The notes below the pieces were generated by a model, which was given only the letters and a program-made list of their open reading frames with translations, did not search any database and was not told the DNA's origin. From Gammaproteobacteria bacterium (GTDB taxonomy: Bacteria > Pseudomonadota > Gammaproteobacteria > DSM-16500), in contig BMAH01000015.1 of NCBI GenBank assembly GCA_014132615.1, positions 1-64,000 on the forward strand: 64,000 bases of DNA, in the 5' to 3' direction. Positions 9,034 to 17,621 of this stretch are shown here, piece after piece; the first letter of the stretch is position 1; the number at the start of each line of letters is the position of its first letter. Position numbers and translations under genes: made by a program.

Positions 9034-9915
9034 TTATTTAGTTGCGTATAAACGGTTTGATTTTATACCTAAACCACGTAAACGTGTTGCTACTTTATCA
9101 GCTGTAGTCACATTATTAAGCGGGCCTATTTGTACTTTATATAATTTACCTTTTGCCACTTTGACAGGGGCATCGAGTAATTGATTTAAACGTTGTTGTA
9201 ATCTGTCTGCATGAGATTTATTTCTAAATGCACCAACTTGTAAATAAACAGACTTGGAATTGGGTTTAGAATAAGAGGAGCTACTAGCTGTATAAACCGG
9301 TTTATTCGCATGCGATGAAGTATAAACAGGGTTAAACTTAGGGTAAATTTTAGGCGCATGCTTTGCTAATTCGAATTCCTTGCCAAACGTATAGGGATTG
9401 ATTGCCCTTACTCTAACTTGTGCCGTGCCACGACCTAACATACCCAATTTTTTAGCAGCGACGTAAGAAAGATCAATGATACGGTTAGATTCGAATGGAC
9501 CTCGATCATTCACTTTTACAATGACTTTACGATTGTTAGAGAGGTTTGTGACTTCAACATAAGTAGGGAGGGGTAGGGTCTTATGCGCAGCCGTCATTGC
9601 TAGCATATCGTAACGTTCGCCGCTTGAAGTGCTTCTATCATGAAACATAGTCCCGTACCAAGAAGCAGTACCCACTTGTTCATAGTTATTGCTAGATTTC
9701 ATCGTATAATAGCGTTTGCCAAATACGACGTAGGATTTCATATTGCCGTATTTAGCTAAGGGCTCGGGCTTAGGCACGGCATCATCTACTTTACTGACGT
9801 CAATATGATATTGCGGTGCACCATCCCGTTTCACTCTTTGAGTGCTGCAACTGGTGACCATAATTAGCATGGCTAAAACGAGTAAATGAGATGCCTTCCT
9901 TGTGCATTTATCCAT
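9034..9915 (-). CDS. rlpA: RlpA family septal lipoprotein / lytic transglycosylase
   Basis: A lipoprotein signal ends at VTSC (Cys23), giving an outer-membrane anchored protein. A double-psi beta-barrel (about 80-170) carries GTASWYG, MTAAHKTLP and VKVNDRGPF. The His and Asp in the latter two are the residues needed for activity in lytic RlpA enzymes. A C-terminal SPOR domain (about 220-293) binds denuded septal glycan. The 293-aa length is normal. The ATG overlaps the end of mltB by 8 bp, implying coupling in the cell-elongation operon. Confidence 0.95.
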   Translation of the reverse strand: MDKCTRKASHLLVLAMLIMVTSCSTQRVKRDGAPQYHIDVSKVDDAVPKPEPLAKYGNMKSYVVFGKRYYTMKSSNNYEQVGTASWYGTMFHDRSTSSGERYDMLAMTAAHKTLPLPTYVEVTNLSNNRKVIVKVNDRGPFESNRIIDLSYVAAKKLGMLGRGTAQVRVRAINPYTFGKEFELAKHAPKIYPKFNPVYTSSHANKPVYTASSSSYSKPNSKSVYLQVGAFRNKSHADRLQQRLNQLLDAPVKVAKGKLYKVQIGPLNNVTTADKVATRLRGLGIKSNRLYATK

Positions 9916-10924
9916 TACGTTCCCTTAGTGCATTAATGTAAGTACTTAGCTGATACACAGCCATTGCGTATAAATCACTAGCATTATAACGCTTAATCAC
10001 CCCAAAATTATGAAAGCCTAACCAATATTCTTTACTATAACGGCTATCAAGTTCAATGACTTTCACTTTTAAGCTTTCATCAGTGGATTTAATTTTATGT
10101 TTAGGAACTACACCGTATTTGGCTAATTCATCAAAACTAAATGATTGAGTAGTGCTATTATTGCGCATCCAATAAGAAAACCTATCACCTATGACAGAAG
10201 CTTGAACGGCAACAGGTTGATTAGTTTTCCAGCCATGTTTTTTATAATAGTTTGCAATACTACCAATTACATCTATTTCATCGTGCATTAAATCCGTTTT
10301 GCCACTGCCGGAAAAATTCACTGCATAGTAGCGATAGCTGCTAGGCATAAATTGAGGTTGGCCAATAGCACCAGCGTAAGAACCTGTTACTGTCATGGGA
10401 TCTATATGTTCTTCTCTAGCCAGTAATAAAAACTGTTCTAATTCATTACGGAAATAAGGAGCACGTTTTGAATCGCTAAAAGCAATATTTGAAAGTGAAT
10501 CCATGACTCGGTAGTCACCGGTTCTTTCACCGTATTTAGTTTCAACACCAATGGTCGCAACGATAATTGAAGCAGGTACGCCGTAAGTTTCTTCTGCTTT
10601 ACGTAGAGCAGCTTCATATTTTTTCCAGAATTTAACGCCGTGTTCTATGCGCCATTCACTCACGAATAAGGTTTGATAGGTATGCCAAGGATGTTTTTCT
10701 AAAGGTTTTTTAATTTGTTGCATCACTTGCGGGCGTACTTTCACTTTGGTGAATAAAGCCACCAAATCTTCTTTCTTAAAATGATGTTTTTTTACCATCA
10801 TTTGTATAAATTCTTGCACATCTTTACGTTTAATAAATACGGCATCTTCTGCTGCATAAACTGATGAAATCCCTGTGCAGGCAAGAGAGATAAAAAGAAT
10901 TAAACGAGCAAGCATTCTAAACAT
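9908..10924 (-). CDS. mltB: Membrane-bound lytic murein transglycosylase B
   Basis: MltB cleaves the glycan strands of peptidoglycan. The chosen ATG at 10924 has AAAGG 8 nt upstream. A GTG 9 bp earlier would overlap that site, so the shorter 338-aa form is preferred. A signal peptide covers the first 25 or so residues with no clear lipobox. The catalytic Glu lies in GVETKYGE (about 128), followed by GAIGQPQFMPSSYRYYAV and the WKTNQPV region typical of family 3. It sits between rodA (11 bp gap) and rlpA (8 bp overlap). Confidence 0.94.
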   Translation of the reverse strand: MFRMLARLILFISLACTGISSVYAAEDAVFIKRKDVQEFIQMMVKKHHFKKEDLVALFTKVKVRPQVMQQIKKPLEKHPWHTYQTLFVSEWRIEHGVKFWKKYEAALRKAEETYGVPASIIVATIGVETKYGERTGDYRVMDSLSNIAFSDSKRAPYFRNELEQFLLLAREEHIDPMTVTGSYAGAIGQPQFMPSSYRYYAVNFSGSGKTDLMHDEIDVIGSIANYYKKHGWKTNQPVAVQASVIGDRFSYWMRNNSTTQSFSFDELAKYGVVPKHKIKSTDESLKVKVIELDSRYSKEYWLGFHNFGVIKRYNASDLYAMAVYQLSTYINALRERNG

Positions 10925-10935
10925 GAGTTTCACCT

Positions 10936-12072
10936 TTAAGTAGTCACTAACTTTCTGTGCGTTTGTATAGACATCAGGATACCGAAACTTGCCATAATCG
11001 TCACCATGGATGAGCCACCGTAACTCACTAAGGGTAAAGGAACCCCTGCAACGGGCAGTATGCCAGTTACCATTCCCATGTTAATAAAGAAAGAGAAAAA
11101 GAAGGTAAAGGTGATGCTGCCTGCTAATAATCTTGAAAAGGTATCTTGTGCGTGAAGGGTGATATAAAAGCCGCGATAAACAACTAACATGAATAATAAA
11201 ATTAAAATAGTGCTACCAACGAAGCCAAACTCTTCACCGCAAACAGCAAAAATAAAATCGGTTGAATGTTCTGGTAAAAATTGTAAGTTAGATTGGGTGC
11301 CATTTAACCAGCCTTTACCAAATAAGCCGCCGGAACCAATTGCAATTTTGGATTGAATAATATGATAGCCTTTGCCTAATGGATCGTGCTCAGGGTTTAA
11401 GAAGGTGAGTACGCGGTTGCGTTGATAATCATGTAATGCATACCAGAGTAGCGGTACACAGGCAGCAAGTAATGCTAAAGTGGATAAAATGGTGCGCCAA
11501 GTTAATCCTGCTAAAAATAAAACGCTGCCGCCTGCGATGGCTAGCAATATAGCCGTTGCTAAATCAGGTTGTTTGGCAGTGAGTAATACAGGTACAGCGA
11601 TAATTGGAATGGCGACAGCTAATGATTTTGGTGTAATAGGTAAACGGATTTTATGGCAATACCAAGAAAGTAGTAGAGGAATACCTAGTTTCATTAATTC
11701 TGACGGTTGTAAGTGAATGATGCCTAGGTTAAACCAGCGCTGCGCACCTTTACCAATATGACCTATGATTAATACAACGATAAGTAATAATAAACCTATG
11801 CCGTATACCCAAGGTGCTGAGCGTTGTAAGGTAACAGGCGGGATTTGGGCTAAGAAGAACATAGCAATAAAGGCTACCAACAACCTCGCACTTTGTAGTT
11901 CTAAGGTATGTAATTGTCTTCCGCTTGCGCTGAATAAAATAAATAAACCCGCCGCGCTAAGAAGTAATACAAATGAAAATAACGTGACATCAATATGTAA
12001 ATATTGCCAGATGGTGCGATAACGCACATCATGCGCTGGTTTTTTCAGCTTGGACTTCAGTATGTTTAACAT
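10936..12072 (-). CDS. rodA: Peptidoglycan glycosyltransferase RodA
   Basis: RodA is the SEDS-family polymerase that extends glycan strands during rod elongation, paired with PBP2. The 378-aa polytopic protein has about ten membrane segments and the motifs GIGKGAQRW, QPDLATA, LLWYALHDYQRNRV, KIAIGSGGLFGKGW and the C-terminal VPLPLVSYGGSS. Its first 44 bp overlap the 3' end of mrdA in another frame, an unusually long overlap that suggests strict coupling. Length matches typical RodA. Confidence 0.97.
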   Translation of the reverse strand: MLNILKSKLKKPAHDVRYRTIWQYLHIDVTLFSFVLLLSAAGLFILFSASGRQLHTLELQSARLLVAFIAMFFLAQIPPVTLQRSAPWVYGIGLLLLIVVLIIGHIGKGAQRWFNLGIIHLQPSELMKLGIPLLLSWYCHKIRLPITPKSLAVAIPIIAVPVLLTAKQPDLATAILLAIAGGSVLFLAGLTWRTILSTLALLAACVPLLWYALHDYQRNRVLTFLNPEHDPLGKGYHIIQSKIAIGSGGLFGKGWLNGTQSNLQFLPEHSTDFIFAVCGEEFGFVGSTILILLFMLVVYRGFYITLHAQDTFSRLLAGSITFTFFFSFFINMGMVTGILPVAGVPLPLVSYGGSSMVTIMASFGILMSIQTHRKLVTT

Positions 12073-13915
12073 TTTGCTTTTTACCTAAATAATGATCTAA
12101 GACCACACGGGCAGCTTCAATCGCAACATTGCTATTTTCTGTGATTATAGCAATCGCAATTTTGGGTTTTTCAACAGGGGCAAAGGCAATAAATAAATGA
12201 TGATCGCGCCATTTTTCTGGCATGGTGTCTTGCTTATTGTCTTCTTCATCAGGATTGCGGCGTGAAACAACTTGAGCTGTTCCCGTTTTTGCTGCCAATG
12301 TATAGGAAATAGGACCTGTTGCTCTATAACGTCTGGCAGTGCCGCGGGGGTGAAGAACGACATCTTGCATAGCATCGATGACTATATCCCAATACGCAGG
12401 GTCACGTAGGGTGACGGTATCTAAAGGAATGGGTTGTTGCGGAACGTACTCTTTACCAGGCGTTTGATCGCCTAGTAATAAATAAGGCATAAATCGTTGA
12501 CCACGATTAGCTAAAGTTGCTACGGCTTGTGCTAATTGCAAAGGCGTTGCTTGCATAAAACCTTGGCCTATGCCTGAAATAACGGTATCACCTTCATACC
12601 ATCTTACCCCCTTGGCTTTTTTCTTCCATTCAGGTGATGCGACTAAGCCGCCCAATTCTTCTTCTAAATCTATGCCTGTGACTGCGCCAAAACCAAATTG
12701 CGTCAAAATATCATCCATACGCTTAATGCCTAACTTAAGCGCCACTTCATAAAAGTAAACGTCGCAAGAAAAAGCAATGGCGCTATTTAAATTTACTATG
12801 CCATGGCCGTTAGGACTGGAGTCATGATAGCGTCTTGAATAGTTGCGCAATTGAAACCAACCGGGATCAGATACCGTGTAAGAAAGATCAACGACACCTA
12901 AATTTAATGCTTGCAGAGCAAGGTAAGGTTTAATGGTTGAAGCAAGTGGATAAAGTCCGCGTAAAGCGCGATTAAAAAGAGGACGGTTTTCAGCGTGTTG
13001 CAATTGTTTATAATCTTTTTGGCTAATTCCTAATACAAATACATTAGGATCGTAAGTCGGGGTGCTAACCATAGCTAATACTTGGCCGGTTTCCGGTTGT
13101 ATGGCAACGATAGCCCCTCTGTGACCATCAAGTGCTTTTTCTGCAGCAAATTGCAAACCGCTGTCTAAAGTAAGGTAAATATTTTTACCAGGTAAACTTT
13201 TTATTTCCTTTAAAATTCTAACTGATTTACCGCTTGCATCATTTTCAACTTCTTCATAGCCAACTTGGCCGTGTAACTCGTCTTCATAGTATTTTTCAAT
13301 GCCTAACTTGCCAATGTAGTGGCTGGCGCTATAGTTGGTAGCATCAATCTCAGTTAGCTCTTGGGCGTTAATACGACCGACGTAACCTAAAACATGACTG
13401 AATTTATTACCGTAAGGATAGTGGCGCATTAATCTAGCCTTAATAGCAACACCTGGGAAGCGATGTTGGTTTTCAGTGAAGCGGGCTACTTCTTGTTCGG
13501 TTAAGCGTAATTTTAAAGGAATTTCATCGAAGCGGCGATGTTGCTTCAATTGCTTTTTGAATTGGCTTAAATCGCTGTCTGTTAATTCAACGATTTTTTG
13601 TAATTCAGCTAATGTTTTTGTTAAATCACCGACCTTAACGGGGATGATATCCAAGCTAAAAACAGGGATATTCTCAGCTAGTAATATGCCATTCCTGTCA
13701 TAAATTAAGCCCCTGGTTGGCTCAATGGGAACCAAATCTAACCAATTTTGCTGAGATAAAGTAGTGTACACATCTTCTTTATAAATTTGTAAATAGGCTA
13801 GACGAATAAGTAGTAAAAAAATTAAGCAGCAAATGATAATCAGCCCTTGCATGCTGCGCTCTGCAATGAGTTTTACTTCTTTATGATGGTTTTTAATGGG
13901 AATACGTTTATGCAT
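12029..13915 (-). CDS. mrdA: Penicillin-binding protein 2 (elongation transpeptidase)
   Basis: PBP2 cross-links peptidoglycan during elongation with RodA and MreBCD. The start used is the ATG at 13915 (MHKRIPIKNHHKE), with AAGG 8 nt upstream; a GTG 18 bp earlier has no site. The 628-aa protein has a membrane anchor near 27-48, a pedestal domain, and the transpeptidase motifs ASTIK (active serine), SCD in the second motif, and KTGTAQV. It is the first gene of mrdA-rodA-mltB-rlpA-rseP. Upstream it faces the divergent small exported gene at 14039. Confidence 0.97.
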   Translation of the reverse strand: MHKRIPIKNHHKEVKLIAERSMQGLIIICCLIFLLLIRLAYLQIYKEDVYTTLSQQNWLDLVPIEPTRGLIYDRNGILLAENIPVFSLDIIPVKVGDLTKTLAELQKIVELTDSDLSQFKKQLKQHRRFDEIPLKLRLTEQEVARFTENQHRFPGVAIKARLMRHYPYGNKFSHVLGYVGRINAQELTEIDATNYSASHYIGKLGIEKYYEDELHGQVGYEEVENDASGKSVRILKEIKSLPGKNIYLTLDSGLQFAAEKALDGHRGAIVAIQPETGQVLAMVSTPTYDPNVFVLGISQKDYKQLQHAENRPLFNRALRGLYPLASTIKPYLALQALNLGVVDLSYTVSDPGWFQLRNYSRRYHDSSPNGHGIVNLNSAIAFSCDVYFYEVALKLGIKRMDDILTQFGFGAVTGIDLEEELGGLVASPEWKKKAKGVRWYEGDTVISGIGQGFMQATPLQLAQAVATLANRGQRFMPYLLLGDQTPGKEYVPQQPIPLDTVTLRDPAYWDIVIDAMQDVVLHPRGTARRYRATGPISYTLAAKTGTAQVVSRRNPDEEDNKQDTMPEKWRDHHLFIAFAPVEKPKIAIAIITENSNVAIEAARVVLDHYLGKKQNVKHTEVQAEKTSA

Positions 13916-14038
13916 GTTATAAGCCTTGGTCACAAGCTTTATGGTACTAAAAACAACACAGCAATACTTGCTTTTCTTTTATTTATTCTTAACAATAATT
14001 TAACTTTTTACCTGAGAATTATAAAAGGGAACCCAAGG

Positions 14039-14464
14039 ATGCGAAAAGTGCTTAGGCTACTTTCTTTAGTTGCGGCTTTTGTAATAAATTCTGCTTATGC
14101 TGATCCTATTGAATACAGTATGGAAATTAAATGCCCAGCTATTAATGGAACGAAAAATATTCTGGCAAATTACGGTGATTACGTGGGTGGGTATGGTTCT
14201 CAAATCATAGATTCTAACCAATCAAGGCCTATTTACTTTAAATCTCTCAGCTTACCTAATGGTATGCCTGCAAAATTGGGCACCTATGATAATAGCTTGG
14301 CTGAATACAATAGTGCTACAGGTATTGTCTCTTGCAAATACGATAGTTTCGCTGACCAACCTGTTTTTACTGTTTCCTATGCCTTAACCAACAGCAAAGG
14401 GGGAATAGTCGTTTCTCAAACTAGAGACAGTATTTTTTTAATGCTGCCAATAGGTTTGCGTTAA
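14039..14464 (+). CDS. Exported protein of unknown function (141 aa)
   Basis: The frame is open from 13847, but the natural start is the ATG at 14039. GGGA lies about 8 nt before it, and it gives a proper signal peptide (MRKVLRLLSLVAAFVINSAYA, cut before DP). The longer version would overlap mrdA. The mature protein of about 120 residues is beta-rich by eye and has two cysteines (in EIKCPAI and VSCKYDS) that could form a disulfide. No family was recognised. It converges with the PagL-like gene with a 4-bp overlap. Confidence 0.7.
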   Translation: MRKVLRLLSLVAAFVINSAYADPIEYSMEIKCPAINGTKNILANYGDYVGGYGSQIIDSNQSRPIYFKSLSLPNGMPAKLGTYDNSLAEYNSATGIVSCKYDSFADQPVFTVSYALTNSKGGIVVSQTRDSIFLMLPIGLR

Positions 14465-15000
14465 GCAAATCGATAGCCTAAATCAAATACGATGGGTGCA
14501 GTAATACCTGAATTGTGTGAAGAGATATGGGCATTAGAATAGTGGAGAGCGTGAATGCCCATGGATAAGCGTTCAGTTTCACCAAAAAGCGCCCCAATTC
14601 CCATTCTGTCTTGAAAAGAAAAGTGAACACCTAGATTTCTATCGCCTAAATAGGTTTGATTCATATAAGCAATACCAATACTCAATTCTATATAAGGCAA
14701 TATAGGGCCGCGTTTTCTAAATGTATAACGAATGATAGGTGCAGCTGAATAAATAGTAATATTGGTGTGATAGGGAGTGTCTGTTACCCAAAAATGTGAA
14801 ATACCGCCATCAAAATAAATATTAAATTTTCGCCATTGAAAACGTTCTGGATCGTAATTCAGCATAAATTGATAACCGTGTAAGCTGCTGGGTTCTTTTC
14901 CTTTTAATACGTAGGAAATATTTGTGCCGTAATGAGTGCAAAAAGCAGCAGGAGAAAAAAATAAGAAAAAAATACAGCAGTAGCGTTTTAGACTTTGCAT
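14461..15000 (-). CDS. Acyloxyacyl hydrolase / PagL-like lipid A 3-O-deacylase
   Basis: A signal peptide (to about residue 21) is followed by an amphipathic beta-strand pattern ending in FDLGYRFA, typical of an outer-membrane beta-barrel. Near the C-terminus HYSNAHISSHNSGI matches the PagL signature, with His153 and Ser155 at the catalytic positions. In PagL a glutamate follows 12 residues after the serine; here that residue is Thr167. The family call is good, but activity is uncertain. Length (179 aa) is normal. The predicted role is removal of the 3-O acyl chain of lipid A. Confidence 0.75.
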   Translation of the reverse strand: MQSLKRYCCIFFLFFSPAAFCTHYGTNISYVLKGKEPSSLHGYQFMLNYDPERFQWRKFNIYFDGGISHFWVTDTPYHTNITIYSAAPIIRYTFRKRGPILPYIELSIGIAYMNQTYLGDRNLGVHFSFQDRMGIGALFGETERLSMGIHALHYSNAHISSHNSGITAPIVFDLGYRFA

Positions 15001-15069
15001 GTCAATTCCATTTTCCTTAGCCAGTGCCGTCTCTTTTTATCCTAGCACGCTAACTGAGCTAGGTAAATT

Positions 15070-16119
15070 TTACCTTTTTTTGAATCCTAACGCTTGTAAT
15101 CGAGTTTCTAATGAAGGATGCGTAGAGAAGAAATCATTAAGTGAAGTTAGAGATTGAATGCCGGCGTAGGAAGGATCATATAAATAAGCTTGTTTACGCA
15201 CATTTTCATGCGCGGTTTGTTCATAAGCATTTTTATATTTATCTTGAAATTGCATATGGTCATGATGAATTTTTAATAAAGCTGATGCTAAAGGTTGGTT
15301 GTTACGCGTTAGTTGCACGGCGCCTGCATCAGCCATTAATTCGCGGGTGCGGCTTAAATAGAAGATTAATAAAACACTGATAATCGGCAATAAAAAACGT
15401 AAGATAACAATAATGAATCCTAAGGATTGGCGCGAGCGATTATCATTTCTTCTATTGCCGTAGAGCATGTTATGAAAAAATATATCTAATACCATAATGG
15501 TTAAGTTAGATAATAAAGATGCAGTGAGTGTTAATTTAATATCTAAGTGTCTAATGTGGCTTAATTCATGTGCCATGACAGCTTGCAGCTCATCCCGATT
15601 TAATTTTTCTAAAAGGCCTCGCGTGATAGCAACCATAGCTGAGCGCTCACTGTAACCACTAGCGAAAGCATTCATATAATCAGCTTCAATTAAATAGACC
15701 TTAGGCATGTAATGGAGGCCGGCTGCAATTTTCATTTCATTCACTACATTATAAAGCTGAGATTCCGCTGTGCTGCGTGCTGTTTCGGGGGTAATTTCAT
15801 GATAGGTGGTGCCTAATAGCATTAATTTATCATGTAGTAGAAAGCTAACAAATAGTGAAATAGTGGCAATTGCCAACATGATAATGGTTGCGATTGGAAA
15901 TAATTGAAACGTAATGAGAGAAAAGAAAAGTGTTGATAAGGGAGGTGGGGCGTAAGGTGCATACATATCTGCATAGAGATACATATCAACGATTAAGCCT
16001 ATACTTGCGTAAATCGCTATAAAAATCCCAATGACGATATAAGTACGTGATGAATTTTGGCGCAAGGTTTTGCGCCAATCAGCTGATGAGATAGTATATT
16101 CTTCAAACGCTTGTTTCAT
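15070..16119 (-). CDS. M48 family membrane metalloprotease (HtpX-like)
   Basis: This 349-aa inner-membrane zinc protease has two membrane segments near the N-terminus (about 26-50 and 68-95) and the zinc motif VMAHELSHIRHLD near 180-192. A further membrane pair (about 197-215 and 235-255) precedes the third ligand region SRTRELMADAGAV. HtpX-type enzymes degrade damaged membrane proteins. It follows lemA by 6 bp; the LemA plus M48 pairing is recurrent in bacteria. It is longer than E. coli HtpX, so the exact subfamily is left open. Confidence 0.9.
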   Translation of the reverse strand: MKQAFEEYTISSADWRKTLRQNSSRTYIVIGIFIAIYASIGLIVDMYLYADMYAPYAPPPLSTLFFSLITFQLFPIATIIMLAIATISLFVSFLLHDKLMLLGTTYHEITPETARSTAESQLYNVVNEMKIAAGLHYMPKVYLIEADYMNAFASGYSERSAMVAITRGLLEKLNRDELQAVMAHELSHIRHLDIKLTLTASLLSNLTIMVLDIFFHNMLYGNRRNDNRSRQSLGFIIVILRFLLPIISVLLIFYLSRTRELMADAGAVQLTRNNQPLASALLKIHHDHMQFQDKYKNAYEQTAHENVRKQAYLYDPSYAGIQSLTSLNDFFSTHPSLETRLQALGFKKR

Positions 16120-16125
16120 GAGTAG

Positions 16126-16698
16126 TTATAATTGAACTGTATAAGATTCACGTTCAGCAACTTTTTGCTCACTTAATTGCCAGTATGGAAAATCCTTATC
16201 TAAAGAACTTCTAAATGCACCCACTATAGCATTGGCAGGGAAAGAGTGCTTATTAGCATTATAAATTTCAATGCTGTCATTATAAGATTGTTTTGCATAA
16301 GCCAATTTGTTTTCTGTACTGACAATTTCTTCTTGTAATTGCAGGCAATTTTGATTGGCTTTTAAATCAGGGTATTGCTCGAAAACCACATTTAAATGAG
16401 ATGCAATATCAGAAATTTGGTTTTCAGCTGCCATGCGAGTTTTTTCATCGCCTTGGTTTTTGGCAGCCTGAGCACGATTACGTAAGGCGACAACTTCTTT
16501 TAATGTTGTGTTTTCATAATCCATGTATTTTTTAACAACATTAATTAAGGATTCAAAAACTTTAAAACGTCTATCTAATTGTATGTCAATTTGCTTTTGA
16601 TTGTTGCGTATGGCTTCAATCTGGGCAATGAGGCGATTGTAGGTTAAGATAGCATAGCCAACGATGAGTAATAGAACAATTAAGATAATCAAAGTCAT
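16126..16698 (-). CDS. lemA: LemA family protein
   Basis: LemA proteins have one N-terminal membrane helix (here MTLIILIVLLLIVGYAIL) and a cytoplasmic or periplasmic antiparallel helical bundle. This protein shows the family's FNRLI-like YNRLIAQIEAIRNN, QIDIQLDRRFKVFESLINVV and YNANKHSFPANAI blocks. The ATG at 16698 (190 aa) is preferred over a TTG 9 bp upstream. It is the first gene of a two-gene unit with an M48 protease. Its biochemical role is not established. Confidence 0.93.
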   Translation of the reverse strand: MTLIILIVLLLIVGYAILTYNRLIAQIEAIRNNQKQIDIQLDRRFKVFESLINVVKKYMDYENTTLKEVVALRNRAQAAKNQGDEKTRMAAENQISDIASHLNVVFEQYPDLKANQNCLQLQEEIVSTENKLAYAKQSYNDSIEIYNANKHSFPANAIVGAFRSSLDKDFPYWQLSEQKVAERESYTVQL

Positions 16699-16853
16699 TG
16701 TTTTCAATCTCGTTTAAGTCGTACTAATGCTGCTCATTATAGCATTCTACTTTGGTAAACCAAGCATTTTACTGTTTTATGACTTTTTTTAGAAAAAAAC
16801 ACTACATTAACAATTGCAATCTAATCACGTAGATAATGCAATAAGGATAGAAT

Positions 16854-17516
16854 ATGAGCACTAAAACCATTAATTTAACACCTAAATTATATGATTATTT
16901 ATTAAACGTCTCATTGCGCGAGCATCCTGTATTGCAAGAGTTACGTGCCATGACTGCGCAACTTCCAGCGGCGCGTATGCAAATTTCACCTGAGCAGGGT
17001 CAGTTTATGGCGCTTTTGATTCAGCTCCTAGACGCTAAAAAGACATTAGATATAGGCACTTTTACTGGTTACAGTGCACTTGTTGTGGCACTTGCAATGC
17101 CTAATGAAGGTAGCGTAATTGCATGTGATGTGAGTAGAGAGTGGACTAACAAGGCATTAACTTATTGGGAAAAAGCAGGTGTTGCCAATAAAATACAATT
17201 AAAAATTGCACCTGCATTAGAAACATTACAGAAATTAATTGAGAATGGTGAGTCAGGTACCTTTGATTTTGTTTTTATTGATGCTGATAAGAAAAATTAT
17301 CTGAATTACTATGAACATGCTTTAACACTGCTAAGACCTGGCGGATTAATTGCGATTGATAACGTATTGTGGGATGGAAGGGTCGCCGATGAAAATAATC
17401 AAGAACCTGAAACGCAGGCGATAAGGGCAGTAAATGAAAGTATTAAGCATGATGTACGTGTGACTTTTAGCCTCTTACCAATTGGTGATGGATTGATGCT
17501 AGCAAGGAAAAAATAG
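16854..17516 (+). CDS. Class I SAM-dependent O-methyltransferase (caffeoyl-CoA/catechol type)
   Basis: The 220-aa protein matches the small-molecule O-methyltransferase family (Methyltransf_3). It shows the SAM-binding motif TLDIGTFTGYSAL (about 64-76), the metal-binding FVFIDADKKNYLNYYE, and LRPGGLIAIDNVLWDGRVAD. These enzymes methylate catechol-type hydroxyls using a divalent cation. The substrate cannot be told from sequence. An AAGGA ribosome-binding site precedes the ATG. It is a single gene that ends before a hairpin shared with the convergent oxidoreductase gene. Confidence 0.92.
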   Translation: MSTKTINLTPKLYDYLLNVSLREHPVLQELRAMTAQLPAARMQISPEQGQFMALLIQLLDAKKTLDIGTFTGYSALVVALAMPNEGSVIACDVSREWTNKALTYWEKAGVANKIQLKIAPALETLQKLIENGESGTFDFVFIDADKKNYLNYYEHALTLLRPGGLIAIDNVLWDGRVADENNQEPETQAIRAVNESIKHDVRVTFSLLPIGDGLMLARKK

Positions 17517-17551
17517 CTGTGGTGGAGTAAATGTTTTTATATTTAAAAGCT

Positions 17552-17580
17552 AGATGCCAGCTAAAAGCACGCTGGCATCT
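17552..17580. terminator. Convergent hairpin between O-methyltransferase and oxidoreductase genes
   Basis: AGATGCCAGC / GCTGGCATCT is a perfect 10-bp stem with a 9-nt loop. There is no long T tract on the plus side and only a short CTTTT downstream on the minus side, so it may be a weak bidirectional terminator or an mRNA end structure. Confidence 0.5.
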
Positions 17581-17621
17581 AAGTATGACAAACTACTAAA
17601 GTTAAAAACCCCTTATATTAA

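Noticed and set aside
13847-14038. N-terminal extension of the small exported protein
   Set aside because: It overlaps the mrdA coding region in the opposite direction, and the downstream ATG has a better ribosome-binding site and a signal peptide.
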